Assembly: GCF_037038585.1 (NCBI RefSeq)
Contig: NC_092523.1
Coordinates: 2,299,001-2,363,000 of the forward strand
DNA: 64,000 nt
Origin: Patagioenas fasciata
Taxonomy: Eukaryota > Chordata > Aves > Columbiformes > Columbidae
Reading direction: 5' to 3'
The position numbers and the translations under genes are program-made. Below are positions 34,801 through 49,800 of this stretch, one piece after another. Each line of letters opens with the position of its first letter. Positions within the stretch are counted from its first letter, which is position 1. The notes beneath the pieces were generated by a model. The model did not search any database. It was not told the DNA's origin and saw only the letters and a list, made by a program, of their open reading frames with translations.

Positions 34801-37800
34801 ATAAAATACCGGTGCAGAAAGGGGGTGGGAGGAGATGGGTGCAGACATTTTTCTGCAGGGTGGGAATGCAAGAGGGAAGGGGTTGGAGAATATCTTTTCA
34901 ATAGCAATTTTGGATTCAAAGTAAGGGGTTTAGCTGGCTGTGCAATAATCGTTTTGCTTTCCCCTTGGTCCTCACCTGCCCGTCATCCCAATTATAACAA
35001 AGTGCTGCTTTATAGAGATTTGCTCCAAAACCACAGGAACAAAAAGAAAATACTAAAGATGAGGTCTGGTGGGTGCAAAGTGGTGACCCCAACACCCGTT
35101 TTTAGGGGGCTGAGCTTTACCTGGACGGCTCCAAAGCAGATTTGTCTCACCAGGGCTGAGCTGGTGCCAGTTTACGATCTGATTGACCATCCAGCTCCAT
35201 CCCTGATCGCTTGGACTCGGTGGCTGATCCAACGCAGACGTGAAGTTCTGCAGCTCGTGTGGATGTCAGAGCAGAGACCCGTGATGGACCCATCGCCGCT
35301 ATCCGGACGCCCTGGTCCTCACGGCGCGATGCTCCTCTCATCAAATCCCGCGCTCTGCTCTGAACGCCCCCGTTAACGGTGTTTGGAGGGGATTGTCACC
35401 TGCATTGGTGTCCACAGACCACCACAAGCCCCCCTGCTCCCCCCGCCTGTCCAGGGACCGCGTTCCCATCCTTCCGAACCTTCTGAATCCCGGCATTTAG
35501 AAAATAACACTCCGTAGTGAGGAATGTGGGTCCATGTTCAGCCTCGCTGCTGGATCTAAGGGTACGGATGATGGCAAGAGGGGCGACCACCAAGGCGAGA
35601 AGTGATTTTACATCTTCCCCCCATGAACAACAGGGGGAAGGGGCTTTAACCTCCAAATGTCACTAATACAATTATTTTTACAAGACAAAGCGCATTTTCT
35701 CTTTTTCCCTACCGCCAAACATGAGGTGCAGCCACATTTTATCATCCCAGCTCCCGCTGCAGGAAACCACGGACCTGTGGAGCTCTGATAACATTGTAGG
35801 AAACCCTCAAAATAGTTAAACCAATTGTTTTAGCCCCAGGCCTTGCCTGATATAAACCCGCTGAGCTTCTTCCTTACATACAACCCTTGACCACGCAACC
35901 TTCAAAACAACAACCCCCCAAACAGTCTTTTATTCAGGTCTCCAAAAACCAAACAAATCTTCCTCCTTCTCCCATTCAAGCCGGTATCAAAGCCTGGTAA
36001 CCACGACAGATTAGCAAAGCCGGGGCTAAAAGGCCATTGGGACCTGCTTTCCTGTCAAAAATCAGCGAATAAATATGTGTAAATAAGGGCTGAAAGCAGA
36101 AATCTCCAGCGTAACAGAGCGAACGGGTTTGTGTCTCACAGGGCAGCACCGGTTTGGGTACATTTGCTGATAGCTCAGCAAAAAAACCCGTAACAGAATA
36201 AACCCCCTTTTTCTAACACTGAAGTTAAAACCAGCCAAAAGTCAGAGGCTTCCTTATTTTAGAAAGGGTGCGGTTGCACAACGAGGAGTGGTTAACGAGA
36301 AGTGGTTAACACCAGCTGTGCCAGCCTTGTCTTAGCTGCAGGCTGATTTAAACCTGGACTCTAAAGCAGCTTCCTAATTACAGGCCTCTTAACTAATTAT
36401 CCGTTGAGGTTTTGGCCTTCTGAAGGTGTCTGCTTCTGATGCTCCCCAGGTGGGACTTGACCTACCCATGGTGGGCAAGAAAAGGTGAGAAGATGCTGAT
36501 AAGAACCGCAAAGGTGAAGTTTCCAGCATCGGGAGAGCGGGAGGGAAAAATCCCTTCCTGCAGGTGAAAAACTGCGCAATTGAGGTTGGTTCTCTCTACA
36601 AAGCCAAGGTGAATGCATTGTCAGTGCTAGAAGTTATATGGATAATTGAAAAGCACCTCCAGGTGCAGATGGACGTGGCAGAACACCCCAGATGAGCGCT
36701 GCTGACTTCTCAGTCTCGCGCTCCAGGGACCACACGCCTTTGATTATCACAACGCGGATGGAATCGGCCCCTGCGTTCAGCCAAGACCTGAGAAACCCTT
36801 CAACAGCTTCGATTTGGATCGGCGGCACGGCCCACAAGGTCGTTCAGTGTAAGGAAGGAGAATGAAAATACATAAAAGTTCGGTATGGTTAGAACTGCCC
36901 AGCCAGGCAGCTCGAGCGCTTCACCACCTTCTTCTAATATCCACCTTAAACCTCCCTCGCTACAGTTTAAACTCATTACTTCCCATTTTCAAATTGCAAA
37001 CTGCACTTAAAGCCCATTCAGATGCTTATAAACACCCCAAAATGTGGCCCTGGGAATTTGTTCCCTCCAGCGCTTGCTGCTTCAAAGCCAATTCTGATTT
37101 TTGGGGGAGAAAAGCCCAGCCAAGGGGAGCTGCTCTTGCACAACTCACCCAGATTTCCCCATACACAACAGCTTCCTGTGATGGGATCCTCGACACACCA
37201 CGGCAAACCGAGTCTAAGCAAAGCTGAGCTTTAGCTCAGCCTGAAATTCAACGGTGAGCACCGATTTAACAAATAAGGCTTTCTGCATCTCCATCCATCA
37301 CACGAACATCGCGGTCATGGAACTTCGCTGCCTGAATCCAGCGGGATTTTTGATGGGTTTATTTTGCACAGTGTATCTTTCCTATTCTAGGACTTAAATC
37401 AAACAGCAGGTTTATTATTGCAAGATGAAAAAAGAATTAAAAGAATGATGAATATTCTGTCCTTCCTCCATCCCGGCCTTCAGAGACTGGAATCCTTTAG
37501 TCTCATCCAGAAACAAACCCGGTATGGGGATGTGACACCAAACAGCGACCGGGGTTTCAAGTCCCCTGGGAATTAAAGACCTGGAAGAAGGAACCGCCAG
37601 TTTAACCCGTGTGGGAACCTGGTGAGGCTGAATAAACCATGAGCGCCTCCTCATTACACTGAATTAAAATCCTTCTGCTTAATAAATTAGGTTTAAGTCA
37701 GCCCAGGTTACAAAAGCCCCATCACAAATCAGCCCTCTAGATTCAACCAGCTCTAGACTGCTTGTTATTTTTCCTGGCTGCTTTAACCCCGTTTTCTCCC

Positions 37801-40800
37801 TCTCTACCACCACACGGGGCTCTCGGTGATCTCCAGGCTTGCAGCTCGGTTCTGGACACGGGGGACGTGCCGTCGCGGTAAAGCCGGCACAGAAATGGGG
37901 CAAACGCCACGTTTTGTGTCCTAAAGATACAGCGCTGAGGGTTTGGAGGGATGAATCGTCACACGAAGCGAGAACAGTTAGAGATTCGTCATGGGGGAGG
38001 AGAAACGGCTGGGGGGGACGGGGAAAGGAGAGAGCAGCGCCGGGATTAGTTACTTCAGAAACATTAATAATATCTTGAGTTACCCAAGGACCGCAGCCCC
38101 AGGCCACACCAGCCACGCAGGAGTGGGGGACGTTAATGAAAAGAAAATGTGATTACATGTCCCCATGTCCCGCATCCCACGCTGCCTGCCAGGGAAGCTT
38201 TTTTAGCTAATTAAAGGATAACGAGCCTTTACTTGGAGGCCACAGTGTGACCTCTGCGGAGGGAAACGTCTCCCTCGTCATGAAGGGGATCCCTCCCTTC
38301 TCCAACTGGGAAACACAGCCTGGGAGGACAAACCGAGCTGGTTTGTGGCACAAGCCAGCGGAGGATCGAGATAAATATCTCAAAGGCAGAGGTTTTTTCC
38401 ATTTTAAGACCAAGGAAGCGTTTCCCCGCTATCGCAATGGGGACGCGTCCTCCGCTGACGCTGGGGAGCGTTTAACAGCGCGGCCGCTGAAAACGGGAGG
38501 CTGGGGCAGCGATTTAATGGCCGGGACATCACCACCCGCCTGTCACTGACCTGGGTTTCTGAGGAGACTCTTTGGGCTCCTTGGAACCGAACCAGCCGCC
38601 GGTTTTGTTCCTCTCGTCTCCGCCAGATGAGCCTTGTGAGGGTCCCACCTTCTCGGCCTGCGTTTTGCTCCCTGCATCGCTCTTGCTGCCCCCATGGTGG
38701 AAAAGGCCGCCCTTGGCTCTCTTCTCCTCTTTCCTCGTTTCCTCGGGTGGTTTGTCCTTCGTTGTCTCCGTGGAGAAGACCACGGGCGTCGCGGCTTGAG
38801 TCGGTTTGTTCTCTAAGCGGCTGTTTTCCTCCATCCTGGCTCTGCCCAGGTGGTTGCTGAGCGTGACGGCTTTCGTGGAGACCCTGAGCTCCTCTTGCAA
38901 GGCCAAGCTGGGAGGAGACGGGATGAACCTGGGCTCGTCTCTCTGCTGCGCCCTCTCAAAGCCGCTGATCCCCCAAGGCACCTCGTGGGGGTCGGGATGG
39001 AGGGGGGTGAAGCCGTGACCCTCCTCCTGCCGCCTGGGGACAGCCTGTGGGACAGACACGGGGCTCTTTGGCGCGGGCTCGTCGCTGTAAACGTGGCTCC
39101 CGTTGATGCAGAGGGAAGAGCGGGACACGGGGTCGTTCTTTGGTTTCAGGTTTTGGATTGTTTTTGGCTCCAGGACCGGGCTGACCTGGGACACATCGTC
39201 ACTGAACGCTCTCTTGTGGGTCAGCTTCGGAGACGGCAAATAGTCCTTCACTGCGGGGAAACAAAGCACAAAAGAGAGGTGAGGCCATTTGAGTAACAAG
39301 CATAACAAGCATTGTTATCACCTTGCAAACATGAAGATCTGTGAAATCATACTGGCCTTCTCCCTCCCAGGCTTTACTAGTTGATATTTAAATTATTAAA
39401 ATGCAAAACATGGGTCATAGTTATGTGGCTCTATGAGCTGGTCCATATTGTCCCAAAGCACGTTGCCTCCCGCTGGAGGATCCGCAGAGAAATCTCTGTA
39501 AGACAAACCAGCCCCTTGTCTGAGAGGATCTGCGATCGATAATAAATCCAAGAAACTACCCAGAAGCTACTTAGAAGGCTTATGCTTCCGTGTGATTTAA
39601 GAATTTGCATGGAATAAAAGATGAGGAGCCCCTGCGCTCCGCGTCGCCAGGCCAGGCTGCAGCACTGCCCGGCCTTGCGGCTCTGCTACCGCCCAGCAGG
39701 TTTTTGGGGTTACATGGGGACCCTGGTGAGCAGGACAGCCCAGGCTGCAGGTGACACACAGCTGCTGTCCCCTCGAGCCAAAAACACCGTCTCCTTCACC
39801 ACGACGCCAGGATGACGGGGCCAAACCGGAGCCTCTCGGGAATGTCACCCGCCTCATGCAAGCGGCTTCACCCACGTGGTGAGAAGCATCACGTACCCAG
39901 GGACTCCCACCCCGTACGGGAATTTGCCATCACCAGCCAATTAAACCATTTAATTATATATTCTGTTTGCAAGAATTAATTCACTACAAGGGCCTTTTTT
40001 GTTTGCAAATCGCCGCTCTCGCAGCGCCAAGAGCTCAGATCGGTTTAATCACCGGGAACCGGTCGCGGTTCCAGCTTTGCCTCCAAGCTGGAGGCGTCTC
40101 GTTAGACACCGAGCAGCCGCGCAGCGACGCGCTCCGCTCCATCCAACCCTCTCCCATAGGGGTTCTGCGCTCTGAGTCAGCGTTAGTGACCCACTTTTAG
40201 GGTTTTAGGGGTCCCAAAGCACCCCCGTAGCCCGCAAGCTCGTGGTGAGCTGCAGGCAGCACGTGCAGCGTCAGCCTAAGTCACGTTGTTCATACACAGG
40301 CTCAACAGGAAAAGGAAAATTTGAGGTGTTTCCTCTCATTCTGGCAAGCACGGTACTGCCAGCGCGGAGGTCTCAGAGGGTTTGTGCGGGACAACGCTTC
40401 TTAGGTAAGCAATTAATTAACAGATTTGCAGGAAAGCCTCAACAGCCCCTTATAAAGAAGGAGAAATAAAAAAAACAAGGGGGGAGTGGGGATTAAAAGC
40501 GTTATCCTCTTACCAGAGCGCTCCGTGGACAGGCTGCTGTGTCTGCTGGGGGATTTGGTCACCTCGGGGAGGTTTGCGGCCAGGCCCAGGCTGGCGGAAG
40601 AGACGGTGCTGTCGGATCCCAGGGAGGTGTTGGATTGCGTCAGGGACGACTTGCGCAGCTTGTTCTTCAAGAAGAAGCCCTTGACTTTGGATTTCTTGCC
40701 CCCGATGTCGTAGTCGTCCTCCCCGTCGAGGGCGCCCATGCTGCTGGGGATGATGGCCGAGGCCGACTCCAAGTCGTATTTCTTCTTGCCCTTCACCTTG

Positions 40801-43800
40801 TCCTTCAGCTTGCCGAAGGGCGAGCGCGGCTTGTCCTTCATGGACAGGTCGAACATGCTGGCCGTGAGGTTGTTACGCGTGAACTGGATGCTCACCAGGA
40901 TCTCCCCGCGCTCCTTCTCCTTCTTCCCAGCCTTGGAGTGTAGCTTGTACCACCTGGAGCCAAAGAGGGAAGAGAAGAAAAGGTCCCTCTGTCATTTCCA
41001 AGACCTCAGCGAGGACACTGATGAGTGGGAAGTCACACAAGTGCCCCCGAAGCCACCTAAGACCCAAGTCGGAGATCCACAAACACCAAACACGGAGGTG
41101 TCGCAGGGACCAGACCTCTCCCTAACCACAACAGCTCCATCTCCATCCCTGTCCTAAAACACTTCACTAAATAACCCCACAAACCCATCTCGCTCGCCCT
41201 GGCGTCAGATCCTGCCGCGCGGTTCAGGGGGAGGTTACTCACAACCAAATTTTGGTATGGCCGGTCGGTCTGTTTAAAAAGATGGTGCTTTGTGCTCGCA
41301 TTTGAAATATTCAAGAGCCAGTGACTCAGAACAAATCCTTTCAAGTCAGAGACGGGACCGTAATGGCAAAGGCACTCAACAACATTCATTAAAATAACTT
41401 AATGCCATATCCTCGGTGCCTCACCCTAAATCAAGATGCTGAAGTCTGCCTAGAAGTGACCTTGCATTGGGCATTTCGAGGATGCCGCACCCCCAGAGCC
41501 CTTTACGGGGCACGGCTTTGGGATGTGTGATGACTTGATGTGATGGTGGAGGATGCAGCAAAACCCAATGTCCATCCCCTTCCCCTCCTCCAGATCCCTC
41601 AGTTCTCCTGAAACGTCTGTGAATTTTGAATTTCGAGGCAGCTCAAGCTGAAGAGGGTAAACTATTTCATTGTAATGTTCCCTGTGCTGCTGGTGGGAGC
41701 TCCCAGGTGAGATATTGGCCGTATCCACCAGCACAAAAGCTTCAGCCGACCCCACAGCAAGTTACTGGGGGATGAAACCCATAACACAGACTTTGCTCCG
41801 TAGCTTCGCACACAGAATACGGGAAAAGCATCCAAAACAGTCATGGCACAAGGGAAAAAACCTCCCAAGCTGTATTTAGGGCCAAATCCTTCTGCAGGGA
41901 GCAGCGTGTGCAGGGCACAGAGTGAGCCCTGGGATGCGATGGGAAAGGGGACCAGCCTCAAGTTGCACCAGGGGAGGTTGAGGTTGGATGTGGGGAACAA
42001 TTTCTTCCCCAAAGGGCTGTGGGGCATTGGAACAGGCTGCCCAGGGCAGTGCTGGAGTCACCATCCCTGGAGGGCTGGACAGATGGACATGAGGTTCTCG
42101 GGACATGGGGCAGTGCCAGGCATGGGTTATGGTTGGACTCTATGATCTTGAGGGGCTTTTCCAACCAAAGCGATTCTGTGATTCTACAACCTCCTGCCAG
42201 CTGGGACCAACAGTGGGTGAGAAGCCACCAAAGCAAGAGATGCCCCGAGACACCTTCTCGTTTCATTTCTTCCCCCAAACCGCTGCCAACCCCACGGTCC
42301 TGGGCCCCTCAGTTCAGGAAAGAGATTGAAGTGCTGGAGCAGGTCCAGAGAAGAGCAACAAGACCGGGGAAGGGACTTGAGCACAAGCCCTATGGGGAGA
42401 GGCTGAGGGAGCTGGGCTTGTTCAGTCTGGAGCAGAGGAGGCTTAGAGGTGAGCTCAGCACTCTCTAGAACGACCTGAAGGGCAGTTCTAGCCAGGGGGG
42501 ATTGGGCTCTTCTCCCAGGCAGTCAGCAATAGGACAAGGGGGCATGGGCTTCAACTCTGCCAGGGGCAATTGAGGCTGGAGATGAGAAAGCAATTCTGTG
42601 CAGAGAGAGTGGTCAGCATTGGAATGGCTGCCCAGGGAGGTGCTGGACTCACCGGCCCTGGAGGTTTTAAACTGAGATTGGCCATGGCATTCAGTGCCAT
42701 GATCTGGTCAATGGACTGGAGTTGGACCAAGGCTTGGACTGGATGAGCTCTGAGGGCTTTTCCAACCCAGTCCATTCTGGGATTCTGTGATTCTTTCGCT
42801 CCCTTCTCCTCCCATAAGCTGCCAAATTCCAGGCTCTGCTTCCTGGGCAAAGTATTAACATTCACCTTAACGAGGCACAAGGAAATCTGCAGGTTCAGTG
42901 ACACATTTTGTGGAAAAAATTTCTAGACTCAGGGTTAAGAATTTCCCAGAAAATCAAATTTTGGTGATGTTTTACATCCACTCAAAAAGTGAAGTCGCTT
43001 CACAAGGGGAAGGAAAATGTGAAGGGACGGAGCTGGGTGTGAGCAGCCTGAAATCACCAGGGCGCGGAGAACATTGAATCGCACCCTCCAGGAGTTCCTG
43101 CATTAGTGCTGGGGAAGTTATCGCATCCCACACCAAGGGAGGAGCTGGAAAACATGAGGAGCCTTCACCGCACCTTGGGGAACAGGGATAAAACCCCTAA
43201 ATCACCACCGGGACGCCTGGGAAAAGAAAACACGTTAAAAAAAGCAGCTTTGAGCCTATAGAGCGAGTCACAGGCTGCAAAGAGCCAGGTGGGTCAGTCC
43301 GGCTCTTCCCATCGGAGCAGGGAGGAAAAAGCTGCTTGGAACAGGCTGCACATCAAATATTGTGTTGCTCAGTTTGATGCAAGACCTGGAAGGGGTTCAA
43401 GAGGGAAGAGCTGCCAGCTGGGAGAGATTTGGGAGCTGAATCATTTAGCAGGAAAACGACACAATAAAAAAAACCAACCTCGCAAGTAGGTTTTGTGTTT
43501 TACATCATCCCGTGGAAAATAAAAAGGAGAGAATCTGGGTGGATGAACAGAAGAGAAGGCAGGAGCTTGAGGGTGATGAGATGGAGCAGCCCGTAGGAGA
43601 TGTGGATGCGCTCTCAGCATCTCCCGTCCTGTCGCTTATGAATGCTGTGCTCATTAAAATTAATTGGGGTGCTCGGCGGCGACGCCTTTGAGAGAACAAC
43701 CCTTAAAACCTGATCTGCTGCAAAAAGCACCCGTTCAAGGCAAAACCTCTGCTTATGCTGGAGCTGGATTAAGGAGCTATTTTTGGCTCCCAAGAGCTAA

Positions 43801-46800
43801 TCAGCAGTCGGGACTACACCTCAACCAGGGAACGGAGCTATTTTTAGGCTGAGCTCTAAGTTTACGGCACCACATGAATGTTTGGGAGGATTAAGTTGTT
43901 CCATGTTGGGTTCTTTCTTGTTTTTTTCTTTTCTATGAGTCAGTTCCAGTGGAAACAGGCGGCGCAAACACTGACTCGGCTGGGATGTGGCAGGATTTGG
44001 GTGGGTTTCAAGTCCCAGACCAGCTAAACACAACTCCTGCAGTATCTTTGTGCTGTGAACTGCATCCCATTGGTTTTGGTGGCGTCTCCTGAGGAAGGTG
44101 CCACCCGCTTGGGTCCAGCTCCTCGCTGGACACCCAGGACAAGCCACCCATCTCCGGCCACATACAACCAGGTGCTGCTCTTAGCGAAGTCCAGAGGGGT
44201 CACAGCTTGTCCTGGGGAGCAGAGCCCGACCCCCCCTGGCTCCAAGCTCCTTTCAGGCAGCTCAGAGATCAGAAGGTCTCCCCTCAGCTCCTGTTCTCCA
44301 GCTGAACCCCCCAGGTCCCTCAGCTGCTTCCATCACACTTGTGCTCCAAGTTCTGTTCTCTCAACACGCAACTGCACCCCAAAAATACGAAGGGCTTCTC
44401 CCGGCATCACCTCAGGATCTTCAGTCCACAGATGCCACGGTAGGAACAGGGACCCAAGGGATCTCTGCAGGGGGAAGGAAGCGGCGAAACACCCGAGTAC
44501 ACAGGGACGGGAGAGGAAACCTCAAACAGAAGCCTCCCCACAGACATCTCGGAAAGGGGAAGCAGCTGGAGGCCCCTGTGAGCTCTTATAGATCATGGAA
44601 CAGTTTGGGTTGGAGGGACCTTCCCAGCTCCCCCAGTGCCCCCCCTGCCATGACAGGGACATCTTCACCAGCTCAGGTTGCTCAGAGCCCCGTCCAGCCT
44701 GGCCTGGGATGTCTCCAGGGATGCTTCATCCACCACCTCTCTGCCCAACCTGGGCCAGGCTCTCACCACCCTCAGGGCCAACAATTCCTTCCTCATGTCC
44801 AGCCTGAATCTCCCTCCTTTAGTTTAAAACCATAACCCCTTGTCCTATCACCACGTAGCTCCTGTGAGCACTGAGGATGGACTGAGGGTTCCCAGCCCCC
44901 CTCCCTGGCTGTGCACGCTCATTTAGGTCATCGTGTTTAATTAGCACATCCCAGCTGCCTCCAGACAGTTGCAGTAGAACCCTGTTCTGTGCAGAGGCTC
45001 CTCTCTCCTCCCACTCACCTCCACCGAGAACAACGAGCCGCACGGCACGGCTGCCAAAAGGCAGCTTTGGGAGGAACGGCAGAAAGCGCCCGGCATCTAT
45101 TTTTATATCTGCTGTTGTTGGGATCAATCGGAGCATCGAGGGAAGCACAGAGAACAGAGCACAAAGCCCTGCTGTAGCTCCAGGCCCCCAAAACCCACGT
45201 GTTCTCCCTCATTCCCCAGCAGCATCCCGTACCGGAAAGCCAAGTAATGCTGAGCAAAGGGAAAAAGAAAACACCCTGGCATGGAAACAAGAGCGTAGGA
45301 GCTGTTTGTCAAGGAGGAAAAACGAGCCCACGGAGGATGCTGACACGATGGATTCGCTCAGGGTCAGCGCCTGGTTCACACCAGCCTGCCTTCTCTGCTC
45401 ATCATCCTCTGTCGCGCTGCGGGTGGTCAATGTGGGGGGGCAAAGGGGGTCCCCGCTTCTAAAAACCTTGTGTTGGGGATATGAACAACAGAGGGAAGAT
45501 GTTCAGGCAGTTTTTTCTCTCCCTGTCAGTTAGAAAATTGGTTTGGGTTTAAGAGTCACTTGGTCTGCAGGGACTGCTGGGGTGACCAGGGGGACACAGA
45601 GCCAAACCTCAACAGAAAGGGAACCTTGACCACGGAGAGGGGTCCCAGGGGACACTGAGCCCAAGATTTCTGTCACCTTGTCCCCTCTACGTCCCCCACC
45701 TCCTCAAGTGCCTCCTTCAAGCCTGAAGTCCACGCTCAAATACTCCCCAGCTTTGCAGGTCACCATCCCAAAGTGATCCGAGCTCACTTCGTTGGTTTGG
45801 GATTAGCACAGTCGTGACAGCGAGATGAGATTGCACAAGCAGGGCAGCAAATGGAACACAGCTCTCAGAGATGCCATGTGGACCATCAGGGCACATCCTG
45901 CTCTACAATGAGCGAGGACGTGGGTCCATCCAAGAAGGAACCACCCTTGCTCTCCCATGGGTCCAGTTGGGGTCCCCAAGGGATCCTCGTCCACCCTCCA
46001 GCTCAGCCAGACCTGTGCACCACACCCTGGGTACCTTCAGCAATGGTTCTCCAGTTTCAATCCTGGACTGGTCCCAGTGCTTTAGCAGCAGCAGGGTGAC
46101 AAGAGCTTCCTCGGGTGGTGACGTCCCTCAGCAACTCGTGGCTTTCACAGCCGCACGCAGAGGACGCGCAGCCAGAGCGTTTCTAGAGAACTCCAGCAGC
46201 CAGACGCTTCCCAAAAATGTCCCAAAACCACGCGGCGTGGTCGAGGTGGCCAAGGTTCAACCCAAAGCAAGCAGAAATACTCCTGCCCCGCACGGCTCAG
46301 CCACCTCGGAACAAGCGACAGCCCAACGCGGAGCCAATGCCTCTGCCCGGCCTGTCATTTGCTGCTGATTCATCCCTGCAACAAGGTCTTCCCTGCTTAG
46401 GGAAAAGTCCCAAGTCTTTAATTAAAGACTATTTGAGCCTATAGAGCAGAGGACAGAGCGCAGAAAATCAATGCAGGGAAAACAGGGATGTTGGCAGAAG
46501 GGGCAAAGCTCCTCGTGCACAACCCACCTCGATGGGGATGGCACGGGCACAATTAAATTACTATTTCAAGAGGCATTTCGGTGAGACAAGAGCTGCAACA
46601 GCCCTGCAGAAATATTACTACATATCACATCAGGCCGGGAGGAAGCTCACCTACCGAGAAGGGAAGCACAGGGTGGAAAAACTCAACCCTGGGGAGTTTT
46701 GTGCTTTTTGTGCGGCTTCGTGTTTGTGACACCGCTTCCCCCACGGGTGCCGGGAAGCTTTTCTGCAGCGTAGGTTTGTTTTCGTGTTGGTTTTGGACGG

Positions 46801-49800
46801 CCTGTTTTGCAAGGTGATCCCTGTAAGCCGCGAAAAGCACAGATGGAAAATAAACACGGGCTGAATCCCCCGCGGATGGGGAAGAAAGGGTGCGAGCAGC
46901 CGGGGTGGGAAGAAGTTCATCCCTTCAAACCTTCCTCTGAGAAGTGCTCGAAAACAAACTTGAACAATCCAACCCCCCCCACGGCTCGTTAGGTAATTCA
47001 GCTCACTGCTAACGAAGGAACTCAGTCCTGCTTCTCTAATGGGTTCCAGCTTTGAGGTCAGGAACAGAGGGGTTGTCACTCCAGCGGGGCTCGATGGCAG
47101 GAACAGGCTGTGAACCTGCACGGCAGGATGAAAACCAGGGAAAACCAGCCCGGCTTGTGTGCAGAGCTCAGTGGTGAGCCCGGCCTAACACCCAGGCTGT
47201 GCTATGGAGCTGGAGTTCAGGCACAGACCCTGCGGCACCTCAGTGCTCACTGCCTGAGTATCCTCACTCCTGCATCAAATAGGATCACAGAATCATTTTG
47301 GCTGGAAAAGAACTTTAAAATCTTCAAGTCCAACTGCTAGCGTCGCACTGCTAAGGCCACCACTGCCCCGCGTCCTGAGAACCTCCTGTCCGTCTGTCCA
47401 ACCCTCCAGGGATGGTGACTCCAGCACTGCCCTGGGCAGCCTGTTCCAATGCCCCACAGCCCTTTGGGGAAGAAATTGTTCCCACATCCAACCTCAACCT
47501 CCCCTGGTGCAACTTGAGGCCGTTTGCTCCTGGCGCTTGTTCCTGGGGAGCAGAGCCCGACCCCCCTGGCTCCAAGCTCCTTTCAGGCAGTTCAGAGATC
47601 AGAAGGTCTCCCCTCAGCTCCTGTTCTCCAGCTGAACCCCCCAGGTCCCTCAGCCGCTCCCATCACACTTGTGCTCCAGCCCCTCACCAGCTCCGTTCCC
47701 TTCTCTCCACTCACTTCAGCACCTCAAGGCCTTTCTTGGTGTGAGGGGTCCAGAACTGCCCCCAGGATTCAAGTTTTGGCCTCCCCAGGTCCCAGCACAG
47801 GGACGCTCACTGCCCTGGGCCTGCTGGCCACACCAGTGCTGGCACCAGTCAGGATGCTCTCGGTCTTTTTGGCCACCTGGGCACACACTGGCTCACATTC
47901 AGCTGCTGTCCCTGCCACCCTTGGCTATGGGGACACTGGGGTGGAGCTGTTTTCTTGCACCCAGGCAGGGTGGGACACTCCCCAGCCACCCCACTGCTCC
48001 AAATCTGCCCCTGTGGCCTCTGTGCTGGAGAGAAGAGGCAAACGGGGGTGTGATGGCATGGAGGGGGACGGTTTCACAGGTAAGAATAGACACCAGGGAC
48101 GGAGAAGAGCAATCAACAGCGCTGGCACTGCAGCACGGGCAGGCAACTTCATCCCACATCAATTCAGGCTGGGAAGAGCAGAGGTTTTCCTCTTGCTAGC
48201 ACAGGACGGAAAGATAGGAAAGGAAAGGGGGGGAGATTTAAGGAGCTGTAAAATGGTACATGAAACATTTATGAATGAAGAGGAGATTGTAATAGCAGCA
48301 GACAGAAAGCGATCTCTTCAGCTATATTTATCTGCTTACGCTTCAGAGCGTCCAAGATTCGCGTCCTCCGTGTCACGAACAAGCCAATAAACCACATTTG
48401 CGGTCATCAAATGACCCAAACCACCAGGCCAGTGCTGCCTGGGCACAGCGAGACGTGGGGACGAGGCCTCTGGGTGAGGACGGCAGAGGTGACAGCGCTG
48501 GTGACCCGCTGCCCGCTCTCCAGAAACCAACGGCACTAATAAAGGTGAAAATAACAAGTCCTAAGAGGACTTTGCAGCATCGCAAAGCACAATTGACACC
48601 GAGGAGCTGCTCCGCAGGTTCCCCCGGTGCGTCTGCTTAATGCAGAGCTCAACGTGCGTGGGATGGGCGGGAGAAACGCGGTTTTGCTGTGATTTCTTCT
48701 CTACTTTCAGCTGGGAAGAGCATCCCGGCCGGGCTGGCATGGAGAACCAAGTACCTGCCCGTCCTTCAAAGGGAAAACCAACCCACGCAGCCCAAAATAT
48801 CGGCTACACCCGCCTGGGCAACAGGTCACGCATTGATTGTTCATTCATGGCATCAACAGGCGCTGCAAAGCGCTCTCGGGCACGAGTCACACATGGGAAA
48901 AAGGAGCAAATCTTCAGCCTAGCAGCAGGGTGTTCTAATTACACACAGATTTGTCCTCGCTGGACACACTGGTGAAGACACATGTGCTGAAAATGAGGAG
49001 CTAGGGAGGTCGTGGGATGCAGCTCCCGAACCCGCAGCTCGAGCTGGAAAGGCCGTCCCGCTGGGAACCCAAATTTCCCCAGGAGTTACTTGCACACTGG
49101 GCACAGGCTCCAACAAGCCCTGGGGAGGGAAGAGAGGCGGCAGCAGAGGTTTAAAAGCCATTTTCACTGGACAGAATGGACACAAGGACTTTTTTGGACT
49201 CAAATTGTGGAGGAAGCCCCGCGCAGCAGCAGCACAGAGGCAGCAGCCCGTGCCAGCTCCTCTGCAATGGAGCAGCGCCAAGAGCAAGAGGATTTCAACA
49301 AGCGAGATGACACCAGGGCGCCTGGAGCCCACGGGGTTGCTGGGGGCAAGGAGCCTGTTTTTGTTTCATGAAGGCACCTACGTAAGCGTGTTTGTGAGCT
49401 GGAGACAGCGGACGGGCAGAATAAGCGGGTCTTGGCTCTGCCATGGCGGCAGCCACAGCATGGACGCGCTCTCCACCCCAACAGATGGAATCAGAGAATC
49501 GTTTGGCTTGGAAAAGACCCTCAGGATCATGGAGTGCAACCATTAACACACCCCCAGCACTGCCCCATGTCCTGAGAACCTCATGTCCGTCTGTCCAACC
49601 CTCCAGGGATGGTGACTCCAGCACTGCCCTGGGCAGCCTGTTCCAATGCCCCACAGCCCTTTGGGGAAGAAATTGTTCCCCACATCCAACCTCAACCTCC
49701 CCTGGGCAACTTGAGGCCGTTTCCTCTGCTCCTGGCGCTTGTTCCTGGGGAGCAGAGCCCGACCCCCCTGGCTCCAAGCTCCTTTCAGGCAGTTCAGAGA

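Larger units (their letters stand above)
31126..38550 (-). other. RAB11FIP5: RAB11FIP5 intron 3
   Basis: This intron lies between exon 3 and the large exon 4. It holds a CR1 fragment (31686-31800), the right arm of the inverted duplication with its CR1 (33508-34010), and a TCC microsatellite (34656-34682). Between about 34.7 and 38.5 kb I see no repeats or exons, only AT-richer intron. Confidence 0.85.
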
